DNA from: Ascaphus truei
Taxonomy: Eukaryota; Chordata; Amphibia; Anura; Ascaphidae
Direction: 5' to 3'
Assembly (NCBI GenBank): GCA_036426205.1
Contig: CM071567.1
Span: 289,851,141 to 289,915,140 of the forward strand
Length of the DNA stretch: 64,000 bases
The translations under genes and the position numbers were made by a program. Numbering within the stretch: position 1 is the first letter of the stretch; every line of letters starts with the position of its first letter. Below are positions 32,980 through 45,246 of this stretch, piece after piece. The notes below the pieces were generated by a model that was not told the DNA's origin, made no database searches, and saw only the letters and a list, made by a program, of their open reading frames with translations.

Positions 32980-35900
32980 TTAAATAAAAGGAGAAAATAG
33001 AAAGCCCTCATTAATCCCTCTTGGTGCTAATATACCAAAGGTGTAAATCCATTTGGATTCTTTCTGGAGAATGAGACGATTCCAATCACCGCCTCTCGGA
33101 TTAGGGGGAACACTTTCTATTCCCAGGAATTGGAGATTAGTGGTGCCTACTTCATGCACTTGATGGATATGGTTGGTCAGGGGTGTATCAAGATGGTTAC
33201 GAATGGTCCCCAGATGTTCTAAAATACGTTGACAAAATTCTCTAATTGTTTTGCCAATGTACTTTTTGTGGCATTGACATATCACCTGATAAATTACACC
33301 TTTGGTTCTGCAGTTTATAAACTGCCTCACCGTAAAGGACTTACTGCACCGACACACTTTATTCGAGCAAATACCCAGTATGTACCTGGCAGATACCTGG
33401 AATGCGCCGCTCCTCACCTCTGACAAGCCCCGTTGCATTTGCCTTCCCAGCCTGGGTTCATGCCTGGCTGACAGGCGGCTGATCTGTTAAATGATAATGA
33501 TTAGGATTTAATAGGCTGCAATGCTTCGCGTGTCTACCAGATGGCATAAATTCATGAATTGTAATGCAGTATATATATATATACTGTGCAGTATTGCAGC
33601 CAGCGGGAATAAAATGCTTCAATCCCTGTCTGGAAAATAACCCAATGCACTCGGGCAGAAAACAGTCACAAACCTCAATACACCCGGGTATACCCGAATT
33701 CGTGGGACTAGCCGAGCTCGAATAAAGTGTGTCGCCAGTGTAATATCATTCCAGTTTAAAAAGGTTTTGGTTGGAGATATGTGTGCGCAGGCTTTTGCAG
33801 CCCTGGCATTTGAAATTGCCAGTAGACCTATTCAAAAGCCAGGTGTTGAGTACGGGCGGCCTTACGTGGCTATGAACCAATTTAGCTTTAAGGTTCAATG
33901 CCCTTCTACTGACCAGTGTAGGTGTAGATTTCAAGACTTCACTCAGGCCTTGGTCTTCAGTAAGAATATACCAGTGTCTGATCAGTATGGTATTCATTTC
34001 AGTTATTATTATATGTTCCTACAAACCTTGAGTTTAGAATCTTGAGATTTGTCTCGATTATGACTCAATAAAGAGTTTCTGTCTGTGAATTTGGCTCTCC
34101 GATAGGCTTTTAAAATCGATCTTTGACTATAGCCTTTCTCTTTAAACTTCTTTCTCATCTTAACTGCCTCAATCGCAAAAACTGTTAAAGTCGAGCAATT
34201 TCTGTGAATTCTCAGAAATTGACTGATAGGGATACCTTCCTTTAGTCGTCTCGGGTGAGGACTTTCATAGTGTAGAAGACTGTTGGTGGCAGTAGTTTTA
34301 CAATATATAGTCGTTTCTACTCTGTCATCAACACCTCTCGAGATTTTGAGATCTAGGAAGGTTATTTCCTGTGAGCTGATCTCATAGGTCAGGTGCAAAT
34401 TGTATTCATTGGTGTTGAGAATCTTGATGAATTCAATAAACAACGCCCGTGTCCCCTGCCACAGGATCAGGACGTCGTCTATATAGTGGATCCACAGTGA
34501 GATATGTGTCGTAAATATCTCATTAGCTTTCTGGAAGACCACCTCCGCCTCCCACCAACCAAGATATAGGTTGGCGTAGGTGGGGGCGCAGGTGGTCCCC
34601 ATTGCCATACCTCTAAGTTGGTGATAGATAGTACCGTTAAAGGTGAAGTAATTGTGGGTCAAGATGAACCTCAATAGGTCCAACACCAATTGATAGTGTG
34701 TTTTACAAATTCACAGCTCCTGCTTTTGAGAAAATAGGCCACAGCCTCTATCCCTATTTGGTGTATGATAGAGGTATAAAGGGATTCTACATCAAGACTA
34801 ATTAGTAGAGTTTCTCCATCTAGGGTGATATCGTTAAGTCTATTTAAGGCATCTTTTGTATCTCTTAAAAAAGATGGTAAAGTGTTGACAAAGGGTCGCA
34901 GTATCTGATCAACATACTTACTACTTTGTTCAGTAAGGTTCGGAGATATCGGACACAATTGGTCTTCCAGGTGGGGGCGAAATGCCCTTATGTATTTTCG
35001 GCAGACAGTAGAAAGTTGCCAAAACTGGTGTTGATGTTAATAGTTGGTCATATTCTTTTTTTGAGAGTGTCTTTGACACTAGACCCAAGTCCAATATTTC
35101 CTTCAGTTCCCTTTGGAACTGTATGGTAGGACTCGTCTTTAAGATCTTATAACATTTAGTATCGGATAGGAGTCGGGTACATTCTCTGATGTAATCGTCA
35201 GTGTTCAAAATCACTGTATTGCCTCCTTTATCGGAAGGTTTTACAGTGATATTCGCATCATTTTGCAGATCTTCCAGGCCTTGACATTCCGAGAGAGACA
35301 GATTGTCAGGCATCTTTTTAGGGGTCAGACTCTCCAAGTCTTTAATAACCAACCTCATGAACATTTCTACATTTGGGCTGGTCCATGGGGGAGGTGTAAA
35401 TTTAGACCTTGGTCTCAGATCTGAGAATGGACCTTCACCCTCAATCCTACTTGACACTTCAAGGAGTGCAGTGAGGTCCCTCATATTATGAATATGTAAT
35501 TGATCAAGATGATCAAGACCTTCATTTTTAAGTTTAAACAATTCCCTATATTTTAAAGAATTTATGAAGTAGGAGTTTCCTCCCAAACAGGTTTGTGTCC
35601 TTTACCCAGTCAAAAATATGAAAGTTTTCTGATGGGGAAAATGACAAACCCTTGTTCAATGCACTTATTTCATCTGTGGTTAATAGTTTCTTGGAGATGT
35701 TAATAACCTGATTGTCATTAGAAGTAGTAGTGCCTATCTGCGTCTCCTGAAGTGACGCTGTTGTCTGCCCCTGTACACCCAGACGTTTCTGTCTATCAAC
35801 CCATCCCTTTTGTCCTCTCCGGGTTTTCCCTTTTCGTAAAATAAGGGGTATCTTGGTCCCGGTTCTAAAAAATGCATACGGTCCAAATCAGGTTTGTTAA

Positions 35901-36529
35901 ACGGTCTCAGTACCGTCCCCCTCATCATCTGAGGTGTCCCAGTCAGTAGAGGAATCATTGTGATTGGGTCTAGTTCTTCTCTCAGTAAAATGATGACGAT
36001 ATATTTTGCCACCCTGAAAGTCCTTAGTGTCCCTTTGAAATTTTTTAAGTTTCCGTTCCTTCAACTCTTTTATGAATTTGTCTATATTTGTTAGTAATTT
36101 ATTCTCAGACTCAACAAAGTCCGTTTTGTCTCTCCATTTGTCCAAGTCGTTTAAGTGTGTTTTTAGATCTGTTTTAGTGGTTGTAAGTTTTTCACTTTGG
36201 TGTTCAATCAATAGCTTCATTAATGAAGCTGAGCATTTGCTCAGGATTGTGTAACAATTTTTGACAAATGTTTCATGTTTAAACATATGGGAGGGAGCCA
36301 AGTTAACTATGAGTCCCCGTGGGATACGTTCAGTTCTTAAATAATTCTCTAGACTAGTGATTACCCACCATAATCTGGCTCGTTGTTTAAGCAAAGTCTC
36401 AAGTTTAGTGAAAAAAGAAGGTAAATCATCATTGGGAGCTAACACACAGTCTATATCACCTGAAAACAGATTTGTGGCCTCATTTTGCCAAACCGCAAAG
36501 CCCAATTGGATGGACAGAAATCCAGTCAT
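32980..36529 (-). pseudogene. Penelope-like polyprotein: N-terminal region, RT, GIY-YIG endonuclease
   Basis: Segments in order on the minus strand: N-terminal helical region (36529-35897) rich in Lys/Glu; pre-RT (35586-34930) with KPSDKGGNTVIL and FYCLPKIHKG; RT with SKYVDQILRPFV and LDVESLYTS (34958-34671); RT with MAMGTTCAPTYANLYLG and the catalytic HYIDDVLILW (34689-34009); linker with a Cys pair FKCQGCKS (33997-33746); then, after the MITE, the GIY-YIG endonuclease (33340-32980) with VIYQVICQCHKKYIGKT and EHLG. The pieces lie in different frames, so at least three frameshifts plus the MITE have inactivated it. The YIDD motif itself is intact. Confidence 0.8.
33344..33740. mobile_element. 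MITE: internal-deletion derivative of the large Tc1/mariner-like element
   Basis: A 397-bp insertion flanked by TA (33342-33343, 33741-33742). The terminal repeats share CGACACACTTTATTCGAGC. The left 230 bp follow 9704-9935 of the 8-kb element (for instance AGGATTTAATAGGCTGCAATGCTTCGCGTGT and CCAGATGGCA..ATTCATGAATTG). The right 165 bp follow 17595-17764 (GCAGTATTGCAG.CAGCG.GAATAAAATGCT). It is inserted in the Penelope gene between the linker and the endonuclease. Confidence 0.8.
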
Positions 36530-36695
36530 TGTACAATACTGTGTAGCGAGCTGAGAGCATAGATGAACATTAGTTCACTATGAATCAATTAGAGAATTGG
36601 GGGGGAAAGGGAAAGGAACTCTCGCTTCAGCTCAATTAACAGAATAATGTGTTGGTAATAAAGGTGCAAAGTGGGGATAAGGAGCAGTTATAGTT

Positions 36696-38307
36696 ATAGA
36701 GAATTTCGTCAACGTATTTTAGTACATCTGGGGGCCATTCATAACCATCTTGATACACCCCTGGCCAACCATATCCATCAAGTGCATGAAGGAGACACCA
36801 CTAATCTCCAATTCCTGGGAATAGAAAGTGTTCCCCCTAATCCGAGAGGCGGTGATGGAATCGTCTCATTCTCCAGAAAGAATCCAAATGGATTTACACC
36901 TTGGGTACATTAGCACCAAGAGGGATTAATGAGGGCTTTCTATTTTCTCCTTTATTTATATTGTAACTGATGATATGTTAAGTCACTGTTGGAGGTGATA
37001 TCCTTCCTTTAATCCAACTCTCTCCATATTTCTATCTACATCATTATTTTTACCTGGTAAAGAATTCACTTTGTCCGCATCTGGAACCCTTACAGTCTTT
37101 CTGACAAAATGAATACACTGTGTCTTTAAGACACTAACTGTGACTTATTCTTTATTTCTACCCCTTCATATTAATATCGTCTCTCCGCTATTCAAGTTTG
37201 TCTAGTAGCCATTAGAGGGTTAATCTCAGCTGCCAACATCACTGCTCCATTGGTGATTAGCTGCATATAAATACCTCCTCCGTCGATCCAGACGTCACCA
37301 CCTTTGACAAAGTGCCTCTGCGAAATGTACGTCAGGTGGGAGGCGGGACTAGATAGACGTCACGACGTCTGTACGCAGCAACGAGGTTGAGAGGCACATC
37401 TGAGTGCCGGTAGGATCCGCAAGTCGCTACGATGCATGTCTGATACAAACACACACACTTTGAAAGTTGCCAGCCGAGCCTGGATTGTATTTTTGACACT
37501 GAACTTAATTGAATTAATGCTACTCTGTGACGATGGTAGTAGCAATATATGAGGCATTTACTTAGATTCAGTTGCAGTGTCTTTTGATTGCTCCTTTTGG
37601 CACTTTATCTAGCCAATATTGATGTTGGTTGATTTACCAGTTGTGTATTACTCTATTTGAACACCCTGTCTGTCTGCGATACACTTGTTCCTGACCATAT
37701 ATTTTTGACTCTTTGTGAGCTATTGACCTGCTTTTTACTAATAGTGCATAATAGATTTATTTAGGAGGCTATAACTTGATATGGACTTGATCCGTGCCTC
37801 TGAGCTATATTTACACACTTTGTGTGCTCATTGCACTGGCTATATATTTGTATATTTAAAATAGTAATTTGTTTGTTAAAGGCTATAAATTGATACGAAC
37901 ATTGATTCGTGCCTCTAGGCATTCTAACACATTTTTTGTGCCTGTGTAAAATAGCTATCACATGAGGTATTCTACCATCTATTGCATAATTGTAGGTCTT
38001 TGAAGGAACAAATATACGTAATTTATTATTAAGCATTTACACTATCAGTCTTTACGCTACCTGTCTACTATACACAGGTTTTTTAATATATACTTTTAGT
38101 GCTGTTCCTAGGGGTTATGTTTAGTCACCACAGTGACATATTCACTCCTATACACTTTAGTTTGATCAAGTTTCACAAACACATTTATCCCCCTTTTTCC
38201 CTTTTTTTTATTTTTAATATCATTAAAATTTGATTTTAAATTCATCATCATATCATATTATACAATGAGTGCTTTCAAAAGGGTGTGCTTTCTCCTAGTT
38301 CTATAAC
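36696..38307 (+). repeat. Inverted arm: 5'-truncated plus-strand Penelope copy
   Basis: It begins inside the endonuclease (YREFRQRILVHLGAIHNH at about 36697-36750), ends the gene near 36950, and continues through the 3' UTR to 38307, mirroring 33246-31511. It lacks the MITE. The endonuclease frame has small changes relative to the left arm (a frame break after PPNPRGGDG). Confidence 0.85.
37298..37339 (+). ncRNA. Hammerhead-like motif, inverted partner
   Basis: Same as 32599-32640 on the plus strand: CCACCT/AGGTGG stem I, TTGACAA, stem II, GAAA, then TGTACG (one change in stem III) and TC. The same deviating box in both arms shows that the substitution was present before the arms separated. 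Confidence 0.5.
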
Positions 38308-38420
38308 TGCTCCTTATCCCCTTTTGCACCTTTGTTACCTACACATTATTCTGTTAATTGAGTTGAAGCGAGAGTTCCTTTCCCTTTCCCCTTCCCCCCC
38401 CCCCCATTCTCTAATATATT

Positions 38421-40384
38421 CCCTAGTGCTGACAGTTTCATTCATATTCTCATTCTGCTTCTCCACATTATCAATTTTAATTTCATTACTACTCCTAGTA
38501 CTAGCCCTGGGCTCACTTAAACTTCCCTTTTCCAGTATAAATCTCTTCAACACTGGAAGTTCATTGTCTATGAAGAGAGGAAGTGGAAATTATGCAGAGT
38601 GATTGGGATTAAGTGTTGTTGTCCATCAGATGATACTTGCTGTGACTGCTGTGAATAGTTGTAGGCACACAAGTTTTTGTCATCCCCACCACATCGATCA
38701 CTACAACAAACATGACCAACAATATGTCCACCACTTCTCTGCTTCCTCCTGCATGTCTATTATATCTGTTGTTATTTGTTAACTTGTTATATATACTAGT
38801 GTTTCTAGGCTTGATAGCCTGGGGTTGGACAGATTCCAATAATCTGCTGCTATACTGGACCTGCTACTGCTTCTTGCCTGGCACTGGCAGCAAACAGTTC
38901 ACCTCCATACCAACCTACTCCCATTCCATCTCCACCCACACTCCTTCCGAGCCCCCAGCCACCCAACACAAGCTACTCCACTAGTTGGTATAAAATGTAC
39001 TATATAATTATACTACTAGTTGTAGTAAAAACACACACATATATATATATGTATATATATTAAGTAAATAAAGCAAAACTATATGCACATGATGTGACGT
39101 AACCCACCAATAATCTAACACAAATATTGTTAATATTGTTCAATGAATTTTTTTTATTAATTACTCTACTCTAAATGCTAACTGTACAGCTCATATTAGT
39201 TATAGATATTAGTTACACACTACTTTAATATTAACTAGTGGTGTGGTGTTGGTTCTGGACCTGTGTGCCTGAGGACTCTGAATGCTAATAGTAACAGTAA
39301 CAGACAGTTACTTAACTGTACATGCAAAAATGTGTGGTTTGAGAACTTTGGAGCTTTTGTCTCTGTCTCTGATTTCAATTAGATTCGCTGCAGAGAATAA
39401 CAAAGGTTGTGGGTTCTAATCCTGTTGGATCTGACACCAGTGTCTCACAAGCTACCTTAGACATGTTAACTCAATTTAGTTCTTATGGAAATTAATTTAG
39501 GAAGTGTGAGCTCTGAGTCATTCAAATATACTTAGCATGTCTGATTAGCATATCTCCAAAAATACATAAAGTATGATTTTTTTATCTGTAATGCGTGGGT
39601 TGAGGACATAATCCTGTATATTATTTTTTTCCCTTGTGAACCACTTGTACATGTTCAGTGTTTTGTGTGACAGAAGCCACAGCAGTGGGGTCTACTGAGA
39701 GAAACTAAGGGACAGATCCACAGATCTTTGTTAAATTAAGGCAAATAAGGTGACATTACTTAAATAGGTAACAGATGTTACCTTCTCTGAGTTTAAAGTA
39801 ATTCATTTAGCTAATGATAAATCCCTTCCCACACTTCCGAAAATGATTTCCATAGAAGTGAGCAGTGAGCAGTTCAAAAGTATGTTTGATTTTTAGAGTT
39901 AAAAAAAAAATCAATCTCCTTTTTCAAGACATCTGCGGATTAAATGAACTGGCAAATCGTGGTGAATTCGAAGTTCCAAAGAAAAATGTGACCATCTCTA
40001 CTTAACACTGTATTCACTTAAATATCATCTTGTCATACTCCTTAATAGAGCTAACAATTGCCCATTAGCTTAATAGAGATAACATTGTTGCATTTGATAT
40101 TGCATATAAGTCACTCTGGCTATTTACTGTAGATTTACAACAGCTAATGAGTCCTAATTTTAAGAGTGAAACTGAGCATTAAAAAGTCTTATTTTGGGCT
40201 TCCAGTAAAGATAACATATAAAAAAAGCAAATTGAAAAAGCATTCCAGAGTTTATTGATGCTCCAAGTTACATCCATCAGTATGCGGACATAAATTAACT
40301 TTGCAAATTAATAAACATAGAAATACATAAATGACAGCAACAGAGAGTGTTTTGGTCACTGATATACATAGCTATTAAAATAGA
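38421..40384. other. No confident gene; one short hydrophobic frame
   Basis: After the start of a further Penelope 5' UTR the sequence turns unique. A 90-codon plus-strand frame (38712-38984) has a hydrophobic segment (LLYLLLFVNLLYILVFLGLI) and a Ser/Thr/Pro tail, without recognisable family or splice support. It could be chance or the 5' part of a Penelope unit. A (CA)n/(TA)n run lies at 39031-39062. Nothing else is supported. Confidence 0.4.
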
Positions 40385-40829
40385 TGTAGCCAGGTCCCCC
40401 TCTTAACTCCGGGCTGCGTGAGGGGGACGGCTCCATGGGGAAGGGAAGCGCTATCTCACACATGCTCTTTGGGGGGGGACTAGGTTGTGGATACTAAGGG
40501 GTTATGTGCCCAGGCACTCCAGTAGTTGGGGGTTCAACCCGGGAGGTGTTATTGTGTGGGTGCGGCCTTGCATGGCCGTGTTATGCTTGTTGTGTATTAT
40601 ATGTGTTTAGTAAATACTGTTATAATATACCTGCATGTAATTACTGTGTATATGGGTTCTGGTGAGGGGCTCCTCCCACTATGCTGGGCTCCCTCGCCGG
40701 TGGAGGCACTGCACCAAGACGAACAAGTGATACCCCAGGCTCCAAGTGGCGGAGGCTCAGACCTTCTGGTAGCCAAACAGGTGAAAGCAGCACTGGTAGT
40801 TCCCTTAGTTACGTGGAAAGGGGGCTACA
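40385..40829 (+). mobile_element. Probable solo LTR
   Basis: A 445-bp segment begins TGTAGCCAGGTCCCC and ends GGGGGCTACA: TG...CA ends with a seven-base inverted repeat TGTAGCC/GGCTACA. It is GC-rich, and the CTCGCCGGTGGAGG text resembles U5 of Gypsy-type LTRs. No internal region flanks it. A clear target duplication is not visible (TAGA on the left, TAAA on the right). Confidence 0.5.
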
Positions 40830-41749
40830 TAAATAACAATTCTTAGTATTCAACAGTGTTCCAGGACATGTCAATAGGCAGACAGGTTTATGTATCAGCG
40901 AAAAGGTGAAGTTATTTTGGCACCATACCTGTATGTGTATGTACTGTTCAGTGTTAAAAATAACATTGTTGTCTTTTATACAGTAGAACTTGTACAGCTT
41001 TTTTGACCAAGAATTGCTCCTCTTTTGCCTTAATACATACAGTAGATTCCAGAGTGGTTTCCTCTTAATTACTTAAATGTATTAGTACTTGAATATTTAC
41101 TGAAGTATTCCTTCCCCAGAGAAACAGCAATTACAGTGAATCAAAATGCATCCAACTGAGTGAACAAAATGTATAGAAACATACAATGAATGTGCCACAG
41201 TGCACTCAAAAACATTAATAAGTGGAAAAATCTTTAAACAGCTGAATGTCAAAGCATAAATAATATTATATTTACATGAGTGTCAGAAAAATGTCTCTAC
41301 ATATACAAAATTAAAACATTATGACATGTAAATTGCAGAGCTTGAGGAGAAGTACAGTATTGTCCTGAAGACATTGATTTGTAATATCTTTTAATGGACC
41401 AACATGGGAATTTTTAATATTGTACATTCGTTTTCCATGTACCGTATGTACAGTAGCTTTGAAAACCTTATATGCATACAGTATATAGTATGTTTCCAGT
41501 ATTGCAGTCTTTGATACTTTTCTCCTTTTTCTCACAAAGACCAATGTTATAGCTCAAAGTAAATTAAAAAAATTGAAATGAATGGTACATTTAAAACCAT
41601 GTCCTTAGGGTATTTTCATGTTCGCAATGCATTTTCAAGGATGAACATGTTGACCTCTCCCCAAAGACAATAACAGGTTATGGTTTAAATCTTATCCCTC
41701 CTGTTACGTATAATTATAGAGAAAAGTAAAAAACTACAGGTATGTACAG
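40830..41749. other. No gene recognised
   Basis: AT-rich sequence with scattered ACAGTA words. Nothing is supported in this stretch. Confidence 0.6.
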
Positions 41750-42361
41750 TACAGATGTAGCTGCCTGCTCTATACCGCATCATGAGAAAAAAAGAGTGGC
41801 CAATTCACCGAAAACTCAGCGAGATGATCCACAGCAGGCTCTAATGGCCTATCGGTGGGCAAGCAGGATGTGGGAGCGGGAAGCACCATATGTCAAGAGA
41901 AACAATAAAACAGAAAATAGTGTGATACTGTCTTAATAACCACTAATCATATCCAGAAAAACTTCAATGGTTCTGCTCACATACGTGTGAGAAAAGAAGG
42001 CATGTCGCACATATAGATGAAGTGTGCAGGAAATGGGTCTTGCTGGTAACAGGTTAACCCTTGGTTGACAGGCTGTATGGGTGTGCTGGAGTAGAAGACA
42101 GGGGAAACACCATAGTGCAGATTGCATCCAATAAATTTAATAAGATACGGATATCACAAATTCGCACTCACATGGTATAGATTAAAAAAAGGTAATTTAA
42201 AATGATCTTGGAGCTGCCATGTTCTCACCACCTCCTCTCTCTCAAACAGATACGCGCCAACAGGACACGTGATGAGTGGGTGCTGCTTCCTATTGTGGCC
42301 GCAGGACACAGCAACTCCACTCTTCCAGGTCCCCTCTCAGTGTACCTCTGCCGCTCCTCCT

Positions 42362-42406
42362 GGATTCTATGCATTTCGCTATGCCAGATAGCTTCGTCAT
42401 GAATCC
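42362..42406 (-). ncRNA. Hammerhead-like ribozyme motif, best formed in the window
   Basis: Minus strand: stem I GGATTC/GAATCC (six pairs); box ATGACGA, matching CUGANGA except at the first base; stem II GCTAT/ATAGC around CTGGC; GAAA; palindromic stem III within ATGCAT; and an AUA cleavage-type triplet. The very short stem III fits the type I, dimer-dependent hammerheads reported from Penelope-like elements. The C3 change would weaken the C3-G8 pair, so activity is uncertain. Confidence 0.55.
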
Positions 42407-43535
42407 TGATACACCCTACAGCTGCTAGCCCTGATATAGATAACACATTAATCCCATTGGTTGCCTGGTTAGCGAGCTCAACGAATGCTCACATCTCTGG
42501 TGACAAATATATACCAATCATATGGCGTCTACTACAGCTCACAGCAAATCAGGGAGTTCCTGACCTGGGCAACCAATGTTGACCCTGTTACAAGGAAAAC
42601 ATCAGCCTTCCTGATAATAGTTCAGACGCACTTGATAAACAATAGAACAACTTCCTGCCTCAACATTAAGCATTCTAATCTTGAAGCTGTAGGCTTTCAT
42701 GATGAAGTTTCTACATATTACAAGAACAATATATTATAGGGGATATGTATCAATGATAGGCATTAACCAAAATAATTCAGATATATAATGAATGGGACAA
42801 TATTAAAATTGTATATAGAATATATTCCACATTCTACATTAGTATTCTTCATACATCAAAAAAGGAGAGCATGACTCCAATGAAGTAATCGCTGCAACAA
42901 TCTTGTTACAATACAAATCAAGTATACAGGATACTACACAGATATAAAAAATATATTAACAGAATCTAGACACGACCTATAGTAAGAGTAACCTAATTAA
43001 AAAGACACAATAAAAACCTAGGGACAGACTAAATCCAATTGTAAACTATTCTCATCTCATCTAAGCCAATCATCTTTAATCGTATGAGGTGGTTCAAATT
43101 CCACCACGTATAGGATGACCGTTGACATGAAAAACAAACAGAACATAGAGAAAAAACAATTAGTGAACAGTCCATCCTCAATGCAAAGGGCTTATAAAAG
43201 TAATGATTCCAAAAGAGCACAAATCCTTATTGCAAATGTCCGTGACAGTGTAAGGATGATGTTAAAATAAGATCTTATGTTGGAGTCAAAAATACTGGCA
43301 TCTTTTGGGTTATATCAAAATTAAACATGTCTTAGACTCATGTTAAATTATAGGTAAAACATATCAGTTAAATCTGGAAGATTGCAACATCAAATCTGGT
43401 CCCTTTATCCAAATGTACCGTAAAAAGACACCCTGTGTGTTCACACATTAGAAATGAATAGTCCCCATTTCCACAACTACATCAGAAACACTCCCAAATC
43501 TATATCGGAGTTCATCCCTTGTGGGATCATCCTCT

Positions 43536-43947
43536 TCAGTTTTTCTCCACATGCTCGTTCCCTTTATATGTGAGACCAGTTATATCCGATTGATGAAACA
43601 GCTCAAAGTGTCTCGACAAACTATAGGTGGCCAATCTGCGTTTGATATTCCCTAGGTGCTCGAGAACCCTAACCTTTAGAGGCCTCATGGTCTTACCTAT
43701 GTATTGTAGACCACAAGGACACTCTAATAGATATATAACATGATCCATCATACACTTGTGGCTCTTGATACTAAACATTTCTCCTGAAAAAAATAGTTCT
43801 CTTTGTAGGAGTCAATTTTTGCAAGGGCACTGGGTGCGAAGCAGCCCTTTAGATTATTTTATTTCCTAAAAATCACCCCTGGCACTTCAGGGACTGCCTT
43901 TTGTAACACTGGGTCACTTTTGACAATATGCCAATGCCTCCTCAGTA
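43536..43947 (-). pseudogene. Penelope-like GIY-YIG endonuclease, C-terminal piece
   Basis: Reading resumes directly at the LINE junction with LRRHWHIVKSDP, equivalent to LNTHWSILKCDP of the element at 26969-28563. It breaks once near 43855 (stop after VIFRK) and once in a frame change near 43790. The endonuclease is then clear at 43778-43536: VIYLLECPCGLQYIGKTMR and a VLEHLGNI segment. The final part is missing. Confidence 0.75.
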
Positions 43948-44140
43948 TTTTTTTTTTTTTTTTGTAACTTCAATTTTTATTGATTCATATTAACATTAAA
44001 CACAATACATTATATGATACATTTTGTCTTAGCAATCAATGGGAGATAGTCATAACAACAGGATGACGTTGACATAACGGTTAGACACAAACTTTCTTAC
44101 GGGGGGGACAAGACGTACTCATTCACAAACCGACTTACCA

Positions 44141-44235
44141 GCAGACGGACAGACAGTCAGACAGACGGACGGGCAGACATCCAGGTGGGTAGACAGACAA
44201 ACAGAGAGATTGGCAACCAAATGAATATGCAGACA
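44141..44235. repeat. Imperfect tetranucleotide repeat
   Basis: GACA/GACG/CAGA repeats in the LINE 3' UTR, followed by a G-run (44290-44320). Confidence 0.85.
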
Positions 44236-45246
44236 GGCCAGGGGACAAACATGAAAACAAAGGGGAAAGGGGGGAGATAGGTTGGGGTAGGAGGGGGGGG
44301 GGGCAGACTGGGGGGGGAGAGAGGGGATGAGGCGCGGTTTTTCGTGTGTGCGTCTCGGGGGCACGGGCGGTCCGTCACAACTCCCAGAGGTCCAGGCTTT
44401 GCCCTAAGTGCTAGGACATCTACTTCTATACCGACTTGTGCTCTAGATAATTACCGTAGGATCTGTTTGCATTTCCAAAGAGAACCGTACCTATCGCTAT
44501 CAGCAGCCAAATGATGTGCCTTTCAAGCCCCGGAATATCTGGTCTGTGCCAACCAAGGCGTCAGCGACTTTAAGAAATTGTCGCCAGTGTCGTTAACTAA
44601 ACTCGTTAACTTTTCCATCTGGCAATAATCAAATACGATTCCAGAATTTTTGGGATGGGTTGGGATATCTGGCTGGGCGTTTCCATAATGTCGCGATCAT
44701 CACACAGCCTGACAGCATTGCAAAATGGCAATTAGCTTATTGTGTGCTTTAGAGATGCCCGCCAGTGGGTCTGTTCAATAGAAGGCCAACGGGTCCGGGG
44801 AATTGATAGATCAAATAATCTATGTATCCATTGAAATTAATACATTGTAATACGCTGGTCCGAAGCAAGAGTGAAGCAGGGTCGAGATAGACAGGGGTCA
44901 AGCGGCCAACATAAAAGTAGAGAGCGAAGAAGGAGGGGGGTCAGAGGTCGAAGGAAAACGACAAGAACGCTCGGGAACAGGGGGGGTGGAAAGAGAGATG
45001 GTAGTGAAGACGTAAGAAGCGGTACAGGTGCAGAGGGGAGGAAAGCATTGAGGCGGGAAAGAAATCGTTAGAGAAGAAGCGTCAGACGAAAAATACAGGG
45101 AACACAAATTCTGAGAGATCCGCGGGCAGAGACCACAGCATATGTTAACATGTTCTGTCCGGATCCTCCACCACCTGGGGTGTCACAGATGGGAGGATCC
45201 CTAACAAACTAGATATTTCAGTGGGTAAGGTACCATCGCATCGACC

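Larger units (their letters stand above)
31511..38420 (-). mobile_element. Penelope-like element bracketed by inverted copies of its 3' half
   Basis: A minus-strand Penelope element (5' UTR near 36690, coding 36529-32980, 3' UTR to about 31511) is flanked on the right by an inverted, 5'-truncated copy (36696-38307). The inverted arms begin at AGAGAATTT(T/C)GTC in the endonuclease gene and end at AACTAGGAG/CTCCTAGTT. Directly after the right arm, at about 38301, the text TGCTCCTTATCCCC...GAGTTCCTTTCCC matches the minus-strand 5' UTR (36690-36600), so a further plus-strand unit begins there. Known for Penelope elements: tandem or inverted partial units. A MITE interrupts the endonuclease. Confidence 0.8.
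41750..43947 (-). mobile_element. 3' part of a Penelope-like element split by the L1
   Basis: Minus strand: linker and GIY-YIG endonuclease (43947-43536), then about 1.8 kb of 3' UTR containing a well-formed hammerhead-like motif at 42362-42406. The 5' part is at 51955-54170 on the other side of the LINE. The 3' boundary is uncertain. Confidence 0.7.

Noticed and set aside
39380..39440. tRNA-like B-box (GGTTCTAATCC)
   Set aside because: No A-box, no cloverleaf and no SINE tail; not enough for a tRNA or SINE call.
44119..45107. Frames in the LINE 3' UTR
   Set aside because: Tetranucleotide and G-run repeats; no homology to LINE proteins.
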